From Poa pratensis (Eukaryota > Streptophyta > Magnoliopsida > Poales > Poaceae): DNA of 64,000 nucleotides. The notes under the pieces are model-generated. The model ran no database searches and was not told the origin of the DNA. It saw nothing but the letters and a program-made list of their open reading frames with translations. The DNA is taken from positions 133,211,505-133,275,504 of the forward strand of contig CAMZMU010000041.1 in NCBI GenBank assembly GCA_947311845.1. The letters run 5' to 3'. Shown here piece by piece: positions 1 through 10,383 of the stretch (position 1 is its first letter; each line of letters begins with the position of its first letter). The position numbers and the translations under genes were made by a program.

Positions 1-96
1 GTGCTCGATCACCTCCCTTGGAACGCCGGGTAAACCTGATGCCTCCCACGCGAAGACGTCAGAGTTTTCCCGAAGGAAGGCGGCGAGCGCGCTTTC

Positions 97-2742
97 CTAT
101 TTGTCAGTGAGGCGGGCGCCGATAGTGATGGAGCGAACTCCATCGCTGGTTAGCGCCACCTTCTTGGTCAGCTGCGGATCGCCATGGAATGGCGCCTTCT
201 TGGGGGGAGTATATGTGGAGCCCCCAGGGTGCCCTTCGCCCCTGGGGAGAGCCCCATCATCATCCTCCTGTACACCTTGAGGGACATCCGCCATGATTGC
301 CACCGTCTGGTTCAGCTGGTGAACGCAGTAGATGGCATCCTCGATGTTGGCCTTGACCTTGATCACACCCCACGGCGCCGGAATCTTCAGCATGTTGTAG
401 GCGAAGTGGGAGACGGCCATGAACTTGGCCAGAGCAGGTCTGCCAAGTATGTCGTTGTACAGTAGCGGAGTGTCGGCGATGTCGAAGACGATTTCCTCGG
501 TGCGGAAGTTCTTGGAGTCGCCGAAGGTGACCGGAAGGGTGATCTTCCCGAGTGGTCGAGTAACACTTCCGTTCACGCCTTGGAACACCCCGGTGTCTTG
601 CAGGCGAGACAGGGGAATTTGAAGGATAGCTAGGACCTTCGCCGTCAGCAAGTTGAGGCTGGAGCCTCCGTCGACCAGCATCTTGGTGACCTTGTAGTTG
701 TGGATGACGGGCGACACGATCAGCGGCAGGGTCCCGACCCCGGCAGTGTTTGCAGGGTGGTCTTCTGGGTCGAAGGTGATGACTTGACTAGACCAGTCCA
801 GGGGCTTGGACGGAGCAGAAGCAACCGCGTTCAGCTCCCGGACAAGTCTCTTGCAGGCGCCGTTGGAGGGAGGCAGAGAAGACCCTCGGTGGATGCACCC
901 GACAACTCCAGTGACTTCTTGATACTTGCCGCCGTTGCCTCCTTGGGGAGCCGGAGCTTCCCCGTTGCCGCCGTGGGTGGCCTCCGGAGTGTTGTACCCG
1001 CGACCACCTTGTCCGCCGCGTCCTCCTCCACGGCCCCCGTGGCCACCGCCTCGGTTCCATCCACGGCCGCCTCCGCCTTGGCGATCCGTGGGACAGTCAC
1101 GAGCGATGTGCCCGGCAGAGCCGCAGTTGTACCAACCGTCTTGACTGACCCCATCAGCTCGACGTTGCTCCCGGATGGCCAGGTTCTTAAGCATGCGGCA
1201 ATCCTTGAGCAAGTGGTTGCCTTCTGGATGGATGTGGCACCAGGGATCACCTTCACCTTCTTCCTCGGAAGTCGGCGCGTGCTTGGTCTTCTTCGGAAGA
1301 GGCTCGGTGACGAAGATCCGCTTGTCGGGTCCAGGGTCCCGCTTCTTGTTCTTGGCTGGAGCGACCTTGTCCTCGGGTTCATCCTTCCCAGGGAACTTGG
1401 CTCCTTCTTCAGCTCGAGCGCACCGATCTGCAAGCTCCCAGAGCTTACGAGCAGACTCGACACGATGGATGCTCAGCTTCTCGCGCATCTTGGGGTTGCG
1501 GACGTTGGCGTGGAAAGACTGGATCACCAACTCCTCCTTGATGCACGGGATGGTGTTCATCTTCTGGGTGAAGCACTGGATGAACTTGCGGAGAGTTTCA
1601 CCCGACAGCTGCTTGAAGTCGTGGAGATCACTGGGAGCCCCCGGGCGCTCGTACCCGCCTTGGAAAGCCCCCAGAAACTGCTCCTTCAGTGCCCGCCAGG
1701 AACGGATGGAGCACTTGGGAAGGTTGAGAAGCCAAGTCTGGTCGTCTCCCTTCAGGGCCAATGGGAACCAGTTGGCCATCATGACCTCGTCGGCCCCGGC
1801 AACCATCGCAGCAAGAGAGTAGATCTGCAGAAAGTCCCGGGGGTTCGTGGTGCCGTCATAGCGGAGAACGTCGATCTTGAATTTCTTGGGCCAGTTGAAG
1901 TGGCGGAACTCGGGGGCGAGGGCGAGGCAGCCTTCGGCGAGGTCGATGCCCCGATCTTCCCGGCGGTGACGTTTTCGGCGATGCTCGATGCGGGTGCGCA
2001 TATCCTCGTTCTGACGGCTGTTGAGCTCGTCACGAAGATCTGGGTTGCGCGAGGTAGACGACCCGATGGAGATGGCCTCGCCGTGATCGCGGTTTAGCCG
2101 ATTAGCCATCGGTGGCGCGGTGCGAGGAGGCGCCATCTTAGCTTGACGTTCACCACGAGGCTGACCTCGCGGATCACATATCTCGTCTTGTGCTGCTCCG
2201 AGATCGTCGACGGTGGGAGCTTGAGTGGGTTCGACCCACGGACCACCATCGGTGAAGTCGAGGAGCCTCTCGACGCGAGTCCTCCATTCTTGGTAGACCT
2301 TGGGATCGCCGCTGCTTGGAGGGAACTGCATCAGGGCCTTGGCAGCGACTAGAGCATCATGGCGAGCTTGCACTTCCGAAGGCGAGTGCGCGGAGGTCTT
2401 GCTCTTGGATGCTCGTGGATCCCCGCTGGGGCGAACGCCGTGGTTCCCTCCTCCAGCGGTGGGCTCCTTGCTAGCGCCGTTGCAGACGCTCTTCTCCTTT
2501 GGAGCCGCCGCTCCACCAGGGCCGTTGTCCTTGTCGTGACCGTCCACTTCGTCCGGCGCCACCCTCTCCATGGGAGGCGGGGACGGAGAGACGCTTCGCC
2601 GTGCGCCAGCAGCACGACGTTCAGCTGAAGCTTGAGTGTGTGAGGGAGAAACCGGCTTGGACGCCGCAGGGTCTCCCTTCTTCCTCGGAGGCATGCTTGA
2701 CGAAGAACTTGCCGATGAATTTGATGAAGATGAAACCAGCAC
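97..2742 (-). CDS. Gypsy gag-protease polyprotein, interrupted by a nonsense codon
   Basis: The frame of 881 codons has a low-complexity N-terminus, a capsid-like retrotransposon gag domain (about residues 270-430, with the WFPLALKGDDQ stretch), a knuckle (about 537-550, YNCGSAGHIARDC), a Gly/Arg-rich linker, and a retropepsin-like domain with the active-site motif VDGGSSLNLL (about residue 690). The frame stops at TAG (97-99) where related elements usually read Gln, and the same frame stays open for the remaining 96 bases to the window edge. The first knuckle cysteine is replaced by Trp (codon 1132-1134). Translation may begin at M17 (2694), whose MPPRKK context looks more natural than the Ser-rich leader. 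The element is probably defective. Confidence 0.88.
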   Translation of the reverse strand: MLVSSSSNSSASSSSSMPPRKKGDPAASKPVSPSHTQASAERRAAGARRSVSPSPPPMERVAPDEVDGHDKDNGPGGAAAPKEKSVCNGASKEPTAGGGNHGVRPSGDPRASKSKTSAHSPSEVQARHDALVAAKALMQFPPSSGDPKVYQEWRTRVERLLDFTDGGPWVEPTQAPTVDDLGAAQDEICDPRGQPRGERQAKMAPPRTAPPMANRLNRDHGEAISIGSSTSRNPDLRDELNSRQNEDMRTRIEHRRKRHRREDRGIDLAEGCLALAPEFRHFNWPKKFKIDVLRYDGTTNPRDFLQIYSLAAMVAGADEVMMANWFPLALKGDDQTWLLNLPKCSIRSWRALKEQFLGAFQGGYERPGAPSDLHDFKQLSGETLRKFIQCFTQKMNTIPCIKEELVIQSFHANVRNPKMREKLSIHRVESARKLWELADRCARAEEGAKFPGKDEPEDKVAPAKNKKRDPGPDKRIFVTEPLPKKTKHAPTSEEEGEGDPWCHIHPEGNHLLKDCRMLKNLAIREQRRADGVSQDGWYNCGSAGHIARDCPTDRQGGGGRGWNRGGGHGGRGGGRGGQGGRGYNTPEATHGGNGEAPAPQGGNGGKYQEVTGVVGCIHRGSSLPPSNGACKRLVRELNAVASAPSKPLDWSSQVITFDPEDHPANTAGVGTLPLIVSPVIHNYKVTKMLVDGGSSLNLLTAKVLAILQIPLSRLQDTGVFQGVNGSVTRPLGKITLPVTFGDSKNFRTEEIVFDIADTPLLYNDILGRPALAKFMAVSHFAYNMLKIPAPWGVIKVKANIEDAIYCVHQLNQTVAIMADVPQGVQEDDDGALPRGEGHPGGSTYTPPKKAPFHGDPQLTKKVALTSDGVRSITIGARLTDK

Positions 2743-2768
2743 TTGCGCCCCCTACCTGGCACGCCAGA

Positions 2769-3724
2769 TGTCGTGTCTCGATGCACGGACACCGGGAGTA
2801 TAGGATACCCCCTTTTAGGTTCGGCACGGGGTGCGAATGAGGCTGAGAATCGTCTTCTTGGGCGGAGTCTAGATCAAGCTCTCCTCTTCACGATCAAAGC
2901 ATGCAACCAAAGGGACACAAGGAGCTACCCAGGTTCAGGCCGCCCGGAGGCTAAAAGCCCTACTCCTGCATGTCTAGATTGATGGGTTCTTCATAGTGTA
3001 GCTTACAATGGAACCTCCCGGATGGGGTACCCGGAAGGGTTTTGGCTGGAGGTAGAAGAAGGACAGATCCTGACCCGGATGAGATCACCTTCCCCTCTAC
3101 CATCGCAGCCCTAATCTAGTCTTGCTCTGGTTGAACTAGTGCCTTGGTTCTACCTTGTGTTCGTCCTTTTTTCTCCTTCTTCTCCCTCTCTCCTCCGTGC
3201 CTTGGTCCTCCTTTTATAGGCTAAGGGGTTGCCACAGGGTCACGTGAGGGGCACGAGGGACCTTCGGGGTGAAGGACCCTCCTCATCTGGTTTAGGAGGA
3301 GACGTGGCCTCTCCTCAGCCTAGCGTCTCCTTTGGGTTAGGTGGGAGCGTCCGCCTTGGGGTGGACAGGAGCTGAAACAACCACGGGACGTGCTTCCCGC
3401 CCGTGCTGCCTTCGCCTTGCTTCCCAAGTCTTCCGCGGTGAGGTGGAGTGCTTATCCACAGGGACGTGGGGAAGTACCCGAGAGGGAGCCTGGCCTCCTG
3501 CCGGGAACTCGGACTCTCGGGTCCTTCCTGGCCTTCTTGCTTGGTTCGGGGACCCGGCAGGCCCCCAGGACCGGAGCCCTTGGTCGACGTAGGCCTTGCA
3601 TGTCCTGATGGTGAACCCGCTAGCTTGACTTGAGTCTTGGTCTTGTCCATCTTCATCTTGGGCCCACATGGGGTGGACCCACTATGGCAGTACTAGGGGA
3701 ACCCCATGTTCCACTGCTGCGACA
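2769..3724 (-). repeat. Gypsy 5' LTR, 956 bp
   Basis: The LTR is bounded by the 5-bp inverted ends TGTCG (2769-2773) and CGACA (3720-3724). Its inner edge abuts the primer-binding region. A TATA box on the minus strand (3212-3218) divides it into about 500 bp of U3 and about 440 bp of R-U5. No pairing LTR is in the window. Confidence 0.85.
3211..3220 (-). promoter_or_regulatory. LTR TATA box
   Basis: CTATAAAAG on the minus strand lies about 500 bp inside the LTR and would drive gag transcription. The motif is canonical and its position fits a U3/R boundary; activity is not shown. Confidence 0.6.
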
Positions 3725-3769
3725 AATACATTTGCTCTTAAAGTTTCGTAGCATCCGGAAAACACTTTT

Positions 3770-4125
3770 GACTCCCAAGATGCAATGTTCCTCTACTTAA
3801 ATTCAAAAATCATATTTATAAGGATTACAATTATGAAAAAAATCCTGCATATTGCTATTATTTTTGAAATACTTAATAATCTAGGCTACATAAGAATGAC
3901 AAATGGTGTATATTTTGGAGATATGAAAGTGTGTATATTCAGATCCACACATTTGTCATTTTTCTGTAGATCTGAATATAAAAGTATTTCAAATCGAGGC
4001 TTTGCAGGTTTGTGCGATATATCATGGACAACATTTATGATATTTTTCCAGATGTTTTTGAAACTTATAAATATGATTTTTTTTAAAAGTAAAGGAGCAC
4101 TGGAGCCCAGGATCAAGAAATCTCT
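3770..4125. mobile_element. Palindromic MITE (inverted-repeat element), diverged
   Basis: The two ends fold onto each other. The left arm contains AAAAATCATATTTATAAG (about 3805-3822) and the right arm its reverse complement (about 4064-4082). Outside these, TGTTCCTCTACTT pairs with the complement of AAGTAAAGGAGCA, and inside, weaker pairing (TTTGAAATACT, ATGACAAATG) continues to the centre. Short ORFs on both strands are by-products of the palindrome. The superfamily and target duplication are not resolved. Confidence 0.65.
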
Positions 4126-4199
4126 ACTCCATAGCATTGACATACTATGACCAAACCTACAATGCCATCTCGACAACATTGGTGTTACCATAATATGGT

Positions 4200-4870
4200 G
4201 TACTCCCTCCATCCACGTTTGCAAGGCCTGCACGCATTTTTTTTATAACCATCCATTTAACTTTAATCAACAAAATATAAGTGCACAACTGCTTTGCATC
4301 CGATGTTTTGCGTCTGATTCCTTTACGACACATCAATCCGTCGTTCGTCATTGGTAAACTGATGCAATCCGTCGGTCACAACTTCCCGTCGAACAAGAAT
4401 ATGACCAAAAAGATCGAACACGTAGCACTGCTGATATAAGTGATACGCCACCAAAAGTGTAATTGAATTCACAACCTATAGAATATTCCAGTGGACATTC
4501 TTTCTTAGATCTAGAAAGATACCCCGTGCGTTGCAGCGGGATTTTTTTAAACGTGTATTATAGGATATTTGAAGCATTAATGGGAATACGGAGGATTTGA
4601 TTTGTCACAATAGTCGAGAATCTAAATTTAATCACCGAGAAATGTTCGTATATTTAACCGCTAAAAATTGATTATGTGGAAATTGTATGGCTAAAATAAT
4701 TAATAAAGTGAATAGATTGCATGTATGAATAGATTTTCATTAATAACTGTGGGATAAAATGGATAAATGAATGACTCCAATAGTAGATGATGTTGACACC
4801 TTGCATGTAGATGATGTTGACACCTTGCATAGGGTTTTGTCTTATAAAAAATATAGATAGATACGTGCAT
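4200..4870. repeat. Diverged repeat-like sequence with a 24-bp tandem duplication
   Basis: A Stowaway-like end TACTCCCTCCATCC starts at 4200 but has no matching right end. The motif CCCCGTGCGTTGCAGCGGG (about 4523) resembles a hairpin common at the edges of unclassified grass repeats. At 4783-4806 and 4807-4830 the unit GTAGATGATGTTGACACCTT + GCAT occurs twice in perfect tandem. No gene is seen between 4130 and 4990. Confidence 0.4.
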
Positions 4871-4989
4871 GCCTTATAAACCCAGAGTAAAAAGATTCAA
4901 AATTCTAGCACATTGGACAATAACTTATACTGCTCCTTATGTCCCATAATATAAGATAATATTATCTTATAGCATAGGACTGATGAGGG

Positions 4990-7900
4990 ACACGGTGATT
5001 TGGGTAGCAGATTTATATGCACCCGTTATGTAAATTATTTTTAAATGTCAAAAAAATCTGAAAACAAATTCGGATGAACATACATACATTTAATGTTTAT
5101 ACATAAAATGTGGGTACCCCGGACTAGCTGTCCGAAATACCCGATTATGCTTAACACAACGATCCCGTGATCAGTCTGTCATTGCACATAATCCGAATTG
5201 GATACCAAAGTTTACATCCATTACAATACCGAATAAAAAGTCTTACATAAATGGTCATTTAGACCAAGTTCTTACATAGGTGCCTTCATGGGCCAAACCA
5301 AAATATCAGCGGAAGCTACGGCGTGGTAGACATCATATTCTAACGATGACAACCCGACAGGCAGCTGACTTGTGGAGATCCTTAGTTCGCATAGAAGTCG
5401 CCATACTCCTGCTCGGCGTAGTGCTCCTCCTCGTAGTCTGGCTAGGACAATAGCCAGGGGCGAAACCAATATGAGTACATTTGAATGTACTCGCAAACTA
5501 TCCCAACATGAGTATGCACTAGTTCTATTTTAACTTACAACTTTTGTTTGTTTAAAACATCTCTATATCTTTATTGAAAAATGTAAGAAGAGTTTTATAA
5601 TCACTTTTTAAAGAAACCACCACTTTATCTGTTTCTCCAAAACCCTTCCTTTTCCTGACCATGGCTCACCATAGTCCATTTATTCCAACAACTCATACCA
5701 CTCCATTTGGTATAGTTGTGTCACAACACCACCATTTCAGTTTCTTTTTGACTTAAAAGTTTTCAAAACTTGCACATGGTCAAAGTAGGGTCTCCCAACT
5801 GTCCATATCCGAGGACTCGGCTATTCGAATAGTTTTAACCCTCTGCAGAGGTAGCACGCTTTTATCCCACATCCATCCGGCAGCTCATCGTGTCCGCCAC
5901 GTCTCGCCATACATGGTGTATGCGAAGTAAGCCGCCGACCATAGCCTGTCCTTTGCTCATGCTAGTATAGGATCCTACCGCTACGAAATTATCATCCTTT
6001 CCATCGACACTCAGTCCAGATTCCCCGTCGAGAAACCTAAGTGTGAGGACTCGTAGTTCTGCCCGGCGAGCGAACCCTTCAATCCCCCATCCTCAGATGC
6101 CAGGACCCAGGTCAGGGGGTAGGTCGCCGTGACCATCCCCTCATGGAACGAGGTCATCCTCGTTGTTGAGGAATCCCATACTAATATGAGCAAATTATAT
6201 GACTACGCCCTTTTCCCATATGTGGTGGATGTGGTCGCACAGGGTATCGGATGGTTGACGTAAGTACAAGGACACACTGTGCATTTTTCATAAACATCAC
6301 CATTTTTTTCCACTTCTCCATTCCAACACTGACATCTCGGTATTTCATAATCCCACAAGTAATTTCAAAGGAGTTTTGAATAAAACACAGTTGTTTTTCC
6401 CATCCTATAATTTGATATAACTATCTTGTAGTTCTACATAGGTGGCAAAATAATTTCCATATACTTTTGAAATGGGTTTTATAAATCTTGCCTTGAGGGT
6501 AAAACATGTTATGAAAGTAGATGCATAAGTTTGTAGTGCAAGGTCAGAGAATAGCTTGCCTTGCTCGGCAAAGTTGTCGGGTTCTTGTGCTTGATGATCA
6601 GAGAATTCCCCCTTCTCGTCTAAACGTCAAATAGGCAATGCAAACAATTACTAAACTACTCGAGCAAGCATCACAACGTATCAATCACAACCATCATATT
6701 TAGCTACTGCACACATCAAACCACACAATTTGGTTTTTTCCAAAAAGTTGAATTAAACATTATTTAATTAAGTCCAATTTATGGCAGAAACCAGTTATTC
6801 ATGTTTAAATCCACAACTTGAGTTCTGTTGGTCAAAAAAATACAAACTAAAATTCTATGGAAAGCTACTGATGTGTAGAAGACAAACCAATTTGAATTGG
6901 ATCATTTGGAGTTACCAAACTCCCTACACATTGGATTGAATCCAGTAGCTTAATAATCAAGTTTTAGCTACCAATTAAATTCTATTGTTCCAAAAATTAA
7001 ACCCTTTTAGTGGTAACTAAACATGGCTATATGTGAGCTAACAAAATTGGTCCTATCTCATTTGGATCAACTAATAAACATATTTGTTTGTTTTAGTCCA
7101 TAAGGGTTTATCTTAAAGTCAACAATTCATACTACTTAATTAATTCTACCAAAATTAGGGGAGCTAACACAAGGCATTACTAAGCTAGAAAAATTGGTTT
7201 GGAATTATTTGGACTCACAGAGCATCAGAAACAAACAATTTTAGAATTTAAACCTTCTGTAGCATTTTCAATAATAATTTTTACTTATTTAATTAAATGA
7301 CATGAGACCAATTGTGTTGGTTAAAAAATTTCATAAGCTTTCCAGAACAGTTGAGTTTGATTTATTTGGATTCCTAAATCTCGAGATATTGAATTTTAAA
7401 GTTGAATCCAGTACTGAATTCTGAGAGAAGTTTGAAATTCGAAAATTCCCTCCTCTGGATAATGTTCAAAATTCTGACTAGTGGGGCCTACATGGCAGCG
7501 GCGCATCGCGCGCGGGGAAATGATTTAAAACCTGACGAGCGGGGCCCACCGTCAGTCTCTCTCTCTCTCTTTCATTTCTAAACGAAGCGGTACGCAACCG
7601 TTGGATTTAGATCCAACGGCCCACGTTTGCCCACGTCGACGGCAAACGTCGGCGACCTAAAACGAGCGGCGCTGCCGCACCGGCGACGGCGAGGTGGATG
7701 AATCTCTCACCTAGAGGGCTCGGGAGGTCGCGGAGATGATGCAGATCGACGGCGGTGGTGAGGTGGAAGCTTCTGGCCGAGTTACACTTGCTGGGGTGGG
7801 CTGGTTCGTCGGCGGCGCGCTCTCGCTCTTCCACCGCCACGGGCAGCAACTCCGGCGAGGTTCCACGGCCGCGTCTGGGCACTGATCAAAGGGAAAAAGG

Positions 7901-9325
7901 GTGCGGTGAGTGCGGTGAAGCAGAGGGAAGCAAGTGCAGGCCAAAGAGGAAAGAATGGGGCAGTGTGGCGTCGTGGCCACGACGGACCTCGACGGCGGCA
8001 GTGGCTACGGCACAGCACGCCCTCCTGGCGGTGCACGGTGAATTGAGAGGGTTCAGTGAGGGAGTGGGGTGGTGTGGTGTTCGCAGAGGGTGCGGGGGTG
8101 GTTTTATAGCGCGGGATGCGGCGTACGGTGGACGGAGTGCACGGCGACACGGCGGAGATATTTCTCCCCAATCCGACGCGGCGGTGCGAGGGACGTGGAG
8201 ACAAGGCGTTCACCGGGGTCCGGACATGTTCTAGAAGATCTCGGCCAAGCGCGGCGTGTCGGGGAGCAGCGAGCTGGGCCAATTTGGTCGACGACGGCGA
8301 GCTCGCCACGGCGATGCTGGAGGGAAATCGAGGCGAGGGGCGGCGTAACTGCTCTCCTCTGCGGCGCCGCGGCTGCAGAGGCACGGGGGCGAGGGGGTGC
8401 GCGGCCAGGGGGGGCTGGGGAGTGCGGAAACGGCGAGCACGGTCGCGGCGACACGGCGATGGTCGTCGGGGCTGGAGTCGACGACGGTTTTGCAGAAAAC
8501 CCCCTGCTTCTTCTTTTCTGTTATCACAACTAGGTCCTTCTCTGTTTCTTTTTAAAACCAGAAGGTTTTCTAGGATTTAATTAGGGCATTTAAACATTTT
8601 AGAAAAGTTTGCAAAAATTTGTGGGGCCTTCCCATAACATGTAGAAGCTCCACAAAAATTGGCATAAAATAATAAAATGTTTTGAAACATTTTCTTTTAT
8701 AGTACTTTGTTTATGTTATTTTAATTTATTTCAATTTGTTTTTATTTTTGAATTTTAAACTAATTCAAAAATAATATTTGAGAGGGGAAAAGTGGTAGGA
8801 ACAAAATGGGTAGGGTTTACATTACAACTCCACTGACTTTGGTTTGAAAATAATTGAGTTTGTCACTTGGAGATTTTCATGTGACAACTTGTCACTTTTA
8901 TTTTTCTTGCTTTGATTTTATATTTTGCTTTCTTTCTTTCTTACTAGTGTTCACTAGAGCAAACACTCACACAAACAGCAAGAACAACATCTCAAGTAAC
9001 AAAAGACAATTAACATACAATAAACAACAAAAGTTTTTGTTGGCTCTCATTTTTGGAATATAATCCCTGATAATAATTTTGGATGTTACATAAAATTTCG
9101 TGAGAAAATAATTTTTTTTGTGGCCTGTCTCGTACAAAGTCATTTCGAAACACCGGGATTTGTCTTTTTGTTACACAGGGTACAAAATGTTTTTTATGCG
9201 AAACTGTATGTGCAAACATAGAATGATCGGATATATATCCAAAAAATTTGTTTGGATTTTTTGACATTTAAAATACGAATTTTGTGTAGTGGGAGCATAT
9301 GCTCCTATGACCCAAAAGACATTTC
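4990..9325. mobile_element. Palindromic MITE split by a solo-LTR insertion
   Basis: Sequence left of the solo LTR (about 4990-5108) and right of it (9091-9325) forms one inverted-repeat element once the LTR and one TSD copy are removed. AAATGTCAAAAAAATCT (from about 5043) matches the reverse complement of GGATTTTTTGACATTT (about 9253-9268). The outer TTTGGGTAGCAG..ATATGC.CCC matches the reverse complement of GGGAGCATATGCTCC..GACCCAAAAG. The original element was roughly 350 bp. Confidence 0.65.
5109..9090 (-). mobile_element. Solo LTR of a long-LTR Gypsy-type element (3982 bp) with 5-bp TSD
   Basis: On the minus strand the element begins TGTAACATCC (9090 downward), a common start for grass Gypsy LTRs, and ends GGTACCCACA (5118 down to 5109). 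It is flanked by a perfect 5-bp direct repeat TAAAA (5104-5108 and 9091-9095). No gag or pol frame occurs between the ends; the GC-rich open frames at 7600-8580 do not resemble known proteins. A 4-kb LTR without an internal region and with an intact TSD is the signature of intra-element LTR recombination. A size of about 4-5 kb is typical of Sukkula-like elements, but family assignment needs a database match. Confidence 0.85.
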
Positions 9326-9330
9326 CGGAC

Positions 9331-9770
9331 CGATGAGTATTAATTAATATCATGCTTATATTCTTGTTGTTCGAAAACAAAGTTTTAGTGCACGAATGCG
9401 AAAGAGTGGAACTACTGAGTAGGGATAGGTAGCATACGTTGCCTTGTTGATTCTATAAATAAGTAATCTGTGAAACTTTCTCAACATTTTTTTGTACAAC
9501 CAACCGACTAACATCTTCCCATATATACATAAAAGAATAATGTATGTTTTCGTTCCTCGGCCGGGTCATGTAATAAGTAGAATGTAGTTTGTTGATTCAT
9601 CGAACTTCCTACTTTCTGATTTTCTTCTCGGTTTTTGTTTCTTCTTTGTAAACATTGAAGGTTTATTTAATAAAAATCGATAAGGTGAGACTAGTTGGGT
9701 AAAAAACGACCCGGTAGATCACTTTAGGTCACTTAATTACGAAACCGACAGCTTGAACTCTCGCCCCATA
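9331..9770. other. AT-rich intergenic, nothing recognised
   Basis: No open frame with family features, no paired inverted ends and no tandem repeat were seen here. Confidence 0.5.
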
Positions 9771-9774
9771 CTCT

Positions 9775-9985
9775 GCATGTTAGATTTGGTAAAAATATCA
9801 AACACCATGAAGTTTGATCAAATATATTGAAAATACACCAACATCTACATTGCTAAATCCGTATTATTAGAACCATGATGATATATACTTTTGTATTATA
9901 AGAATTTGGCATTGTAGAGCTCCATATTTTTTGTTTAGTTGGTCAACCTAATATAAGGCGTACTTTGAAACGCGAGAGTATGTGT
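9775..9985. mobile_element. Degenerate Stowaway-type MITE
   Basis: The interior GTTTGATCAAATATATTGAAAA ... ACATCTACATTGCTAAATC ... GAACCATGATGATATATAC ... TTAGTTGGTCAACCTAATA follows the layout of the large grass Stowaway family with TTTGACCAAA arms near both ends. The outer CTCCCTCC ends have decayed beyond recognition. Confidence 0.5.
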
Positions 9986-10383
9986 AACATCCTGCCCATA
10001 GCAATTTCCCGGTTGAACCCTCGGACGGTGGGTTCAATCTATTTGGCGCATGCACATATAATTTGTCCTAAATGATAATTTACCGAAATTTCAGTCACTG
10101 GCCCCTCAAGAAACTTTCAAACAGATCTATCCCCTACCAAAACGCCATTCACGTTGGCTTATTTGAATAGGTAGACTTCACATTGGTTCATTTAGGGCCG
10201 TGAAATGGAAAAAAGCTAAGTCAATTGAAATGGCCTATCTCTAATCATAAAGGGTCTCATGAGAATATCAGAGGGTCTGAAAACAGCAAAATCTGGAAGA
10301 CTATTTCGACAGGCTTATTTTAAATGACTTAACTGTTTTTGCATTTCGTAGTTTCAAATAAGGCAAACTGAATGGCGTGTCTA

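Larger units (their letters stand above)
1..3724 (-). mobile_element. Ty3/Gypsy LTR retrotransposon, Tat-like lineage, 5' portion (runs off left edge)
   Basis: Read on the minus strand, this is an LTR (2769-3724), a short leader and a gag-protease frame (97-2742) that heads off the window toward reverse transcriptase. The LTR has matching ends, TGTCG and CGACA. Just inside it lies TGGCGTGCCAGGTAGGGGG, the usual primer-binding/leader position. The gag, single CCHC-type knuckle and DGGS protease motif are those of plant Gypsy elements. The sequence after the stop resembles the protease-RT linker of RIRE2/Retand-type (Tat) elements, so the lineage is by recall and moderately sure. The target duplication cannot be checked because the other LTR lies outside the window. 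Confidence 0.9.

Noticed and set aside
700..2097. 465-codon plus-strand frame
   Set aside because: Antisense shadow of the Gypsy gag frame, explained by codon bias of the minus-strand ORF.
4523..4545. CCCCGTGCGTTGCAGCGGG as a Helitron 3' hairpin
   Set aside because: No CTRR end at the right distance and no matching TC start; left as unclassified repeat.
7600..8580. Cluster of 90-200 codon GC-rich frames
   Set aside because: Inside the solo LTR; composition artefacts on both strands.
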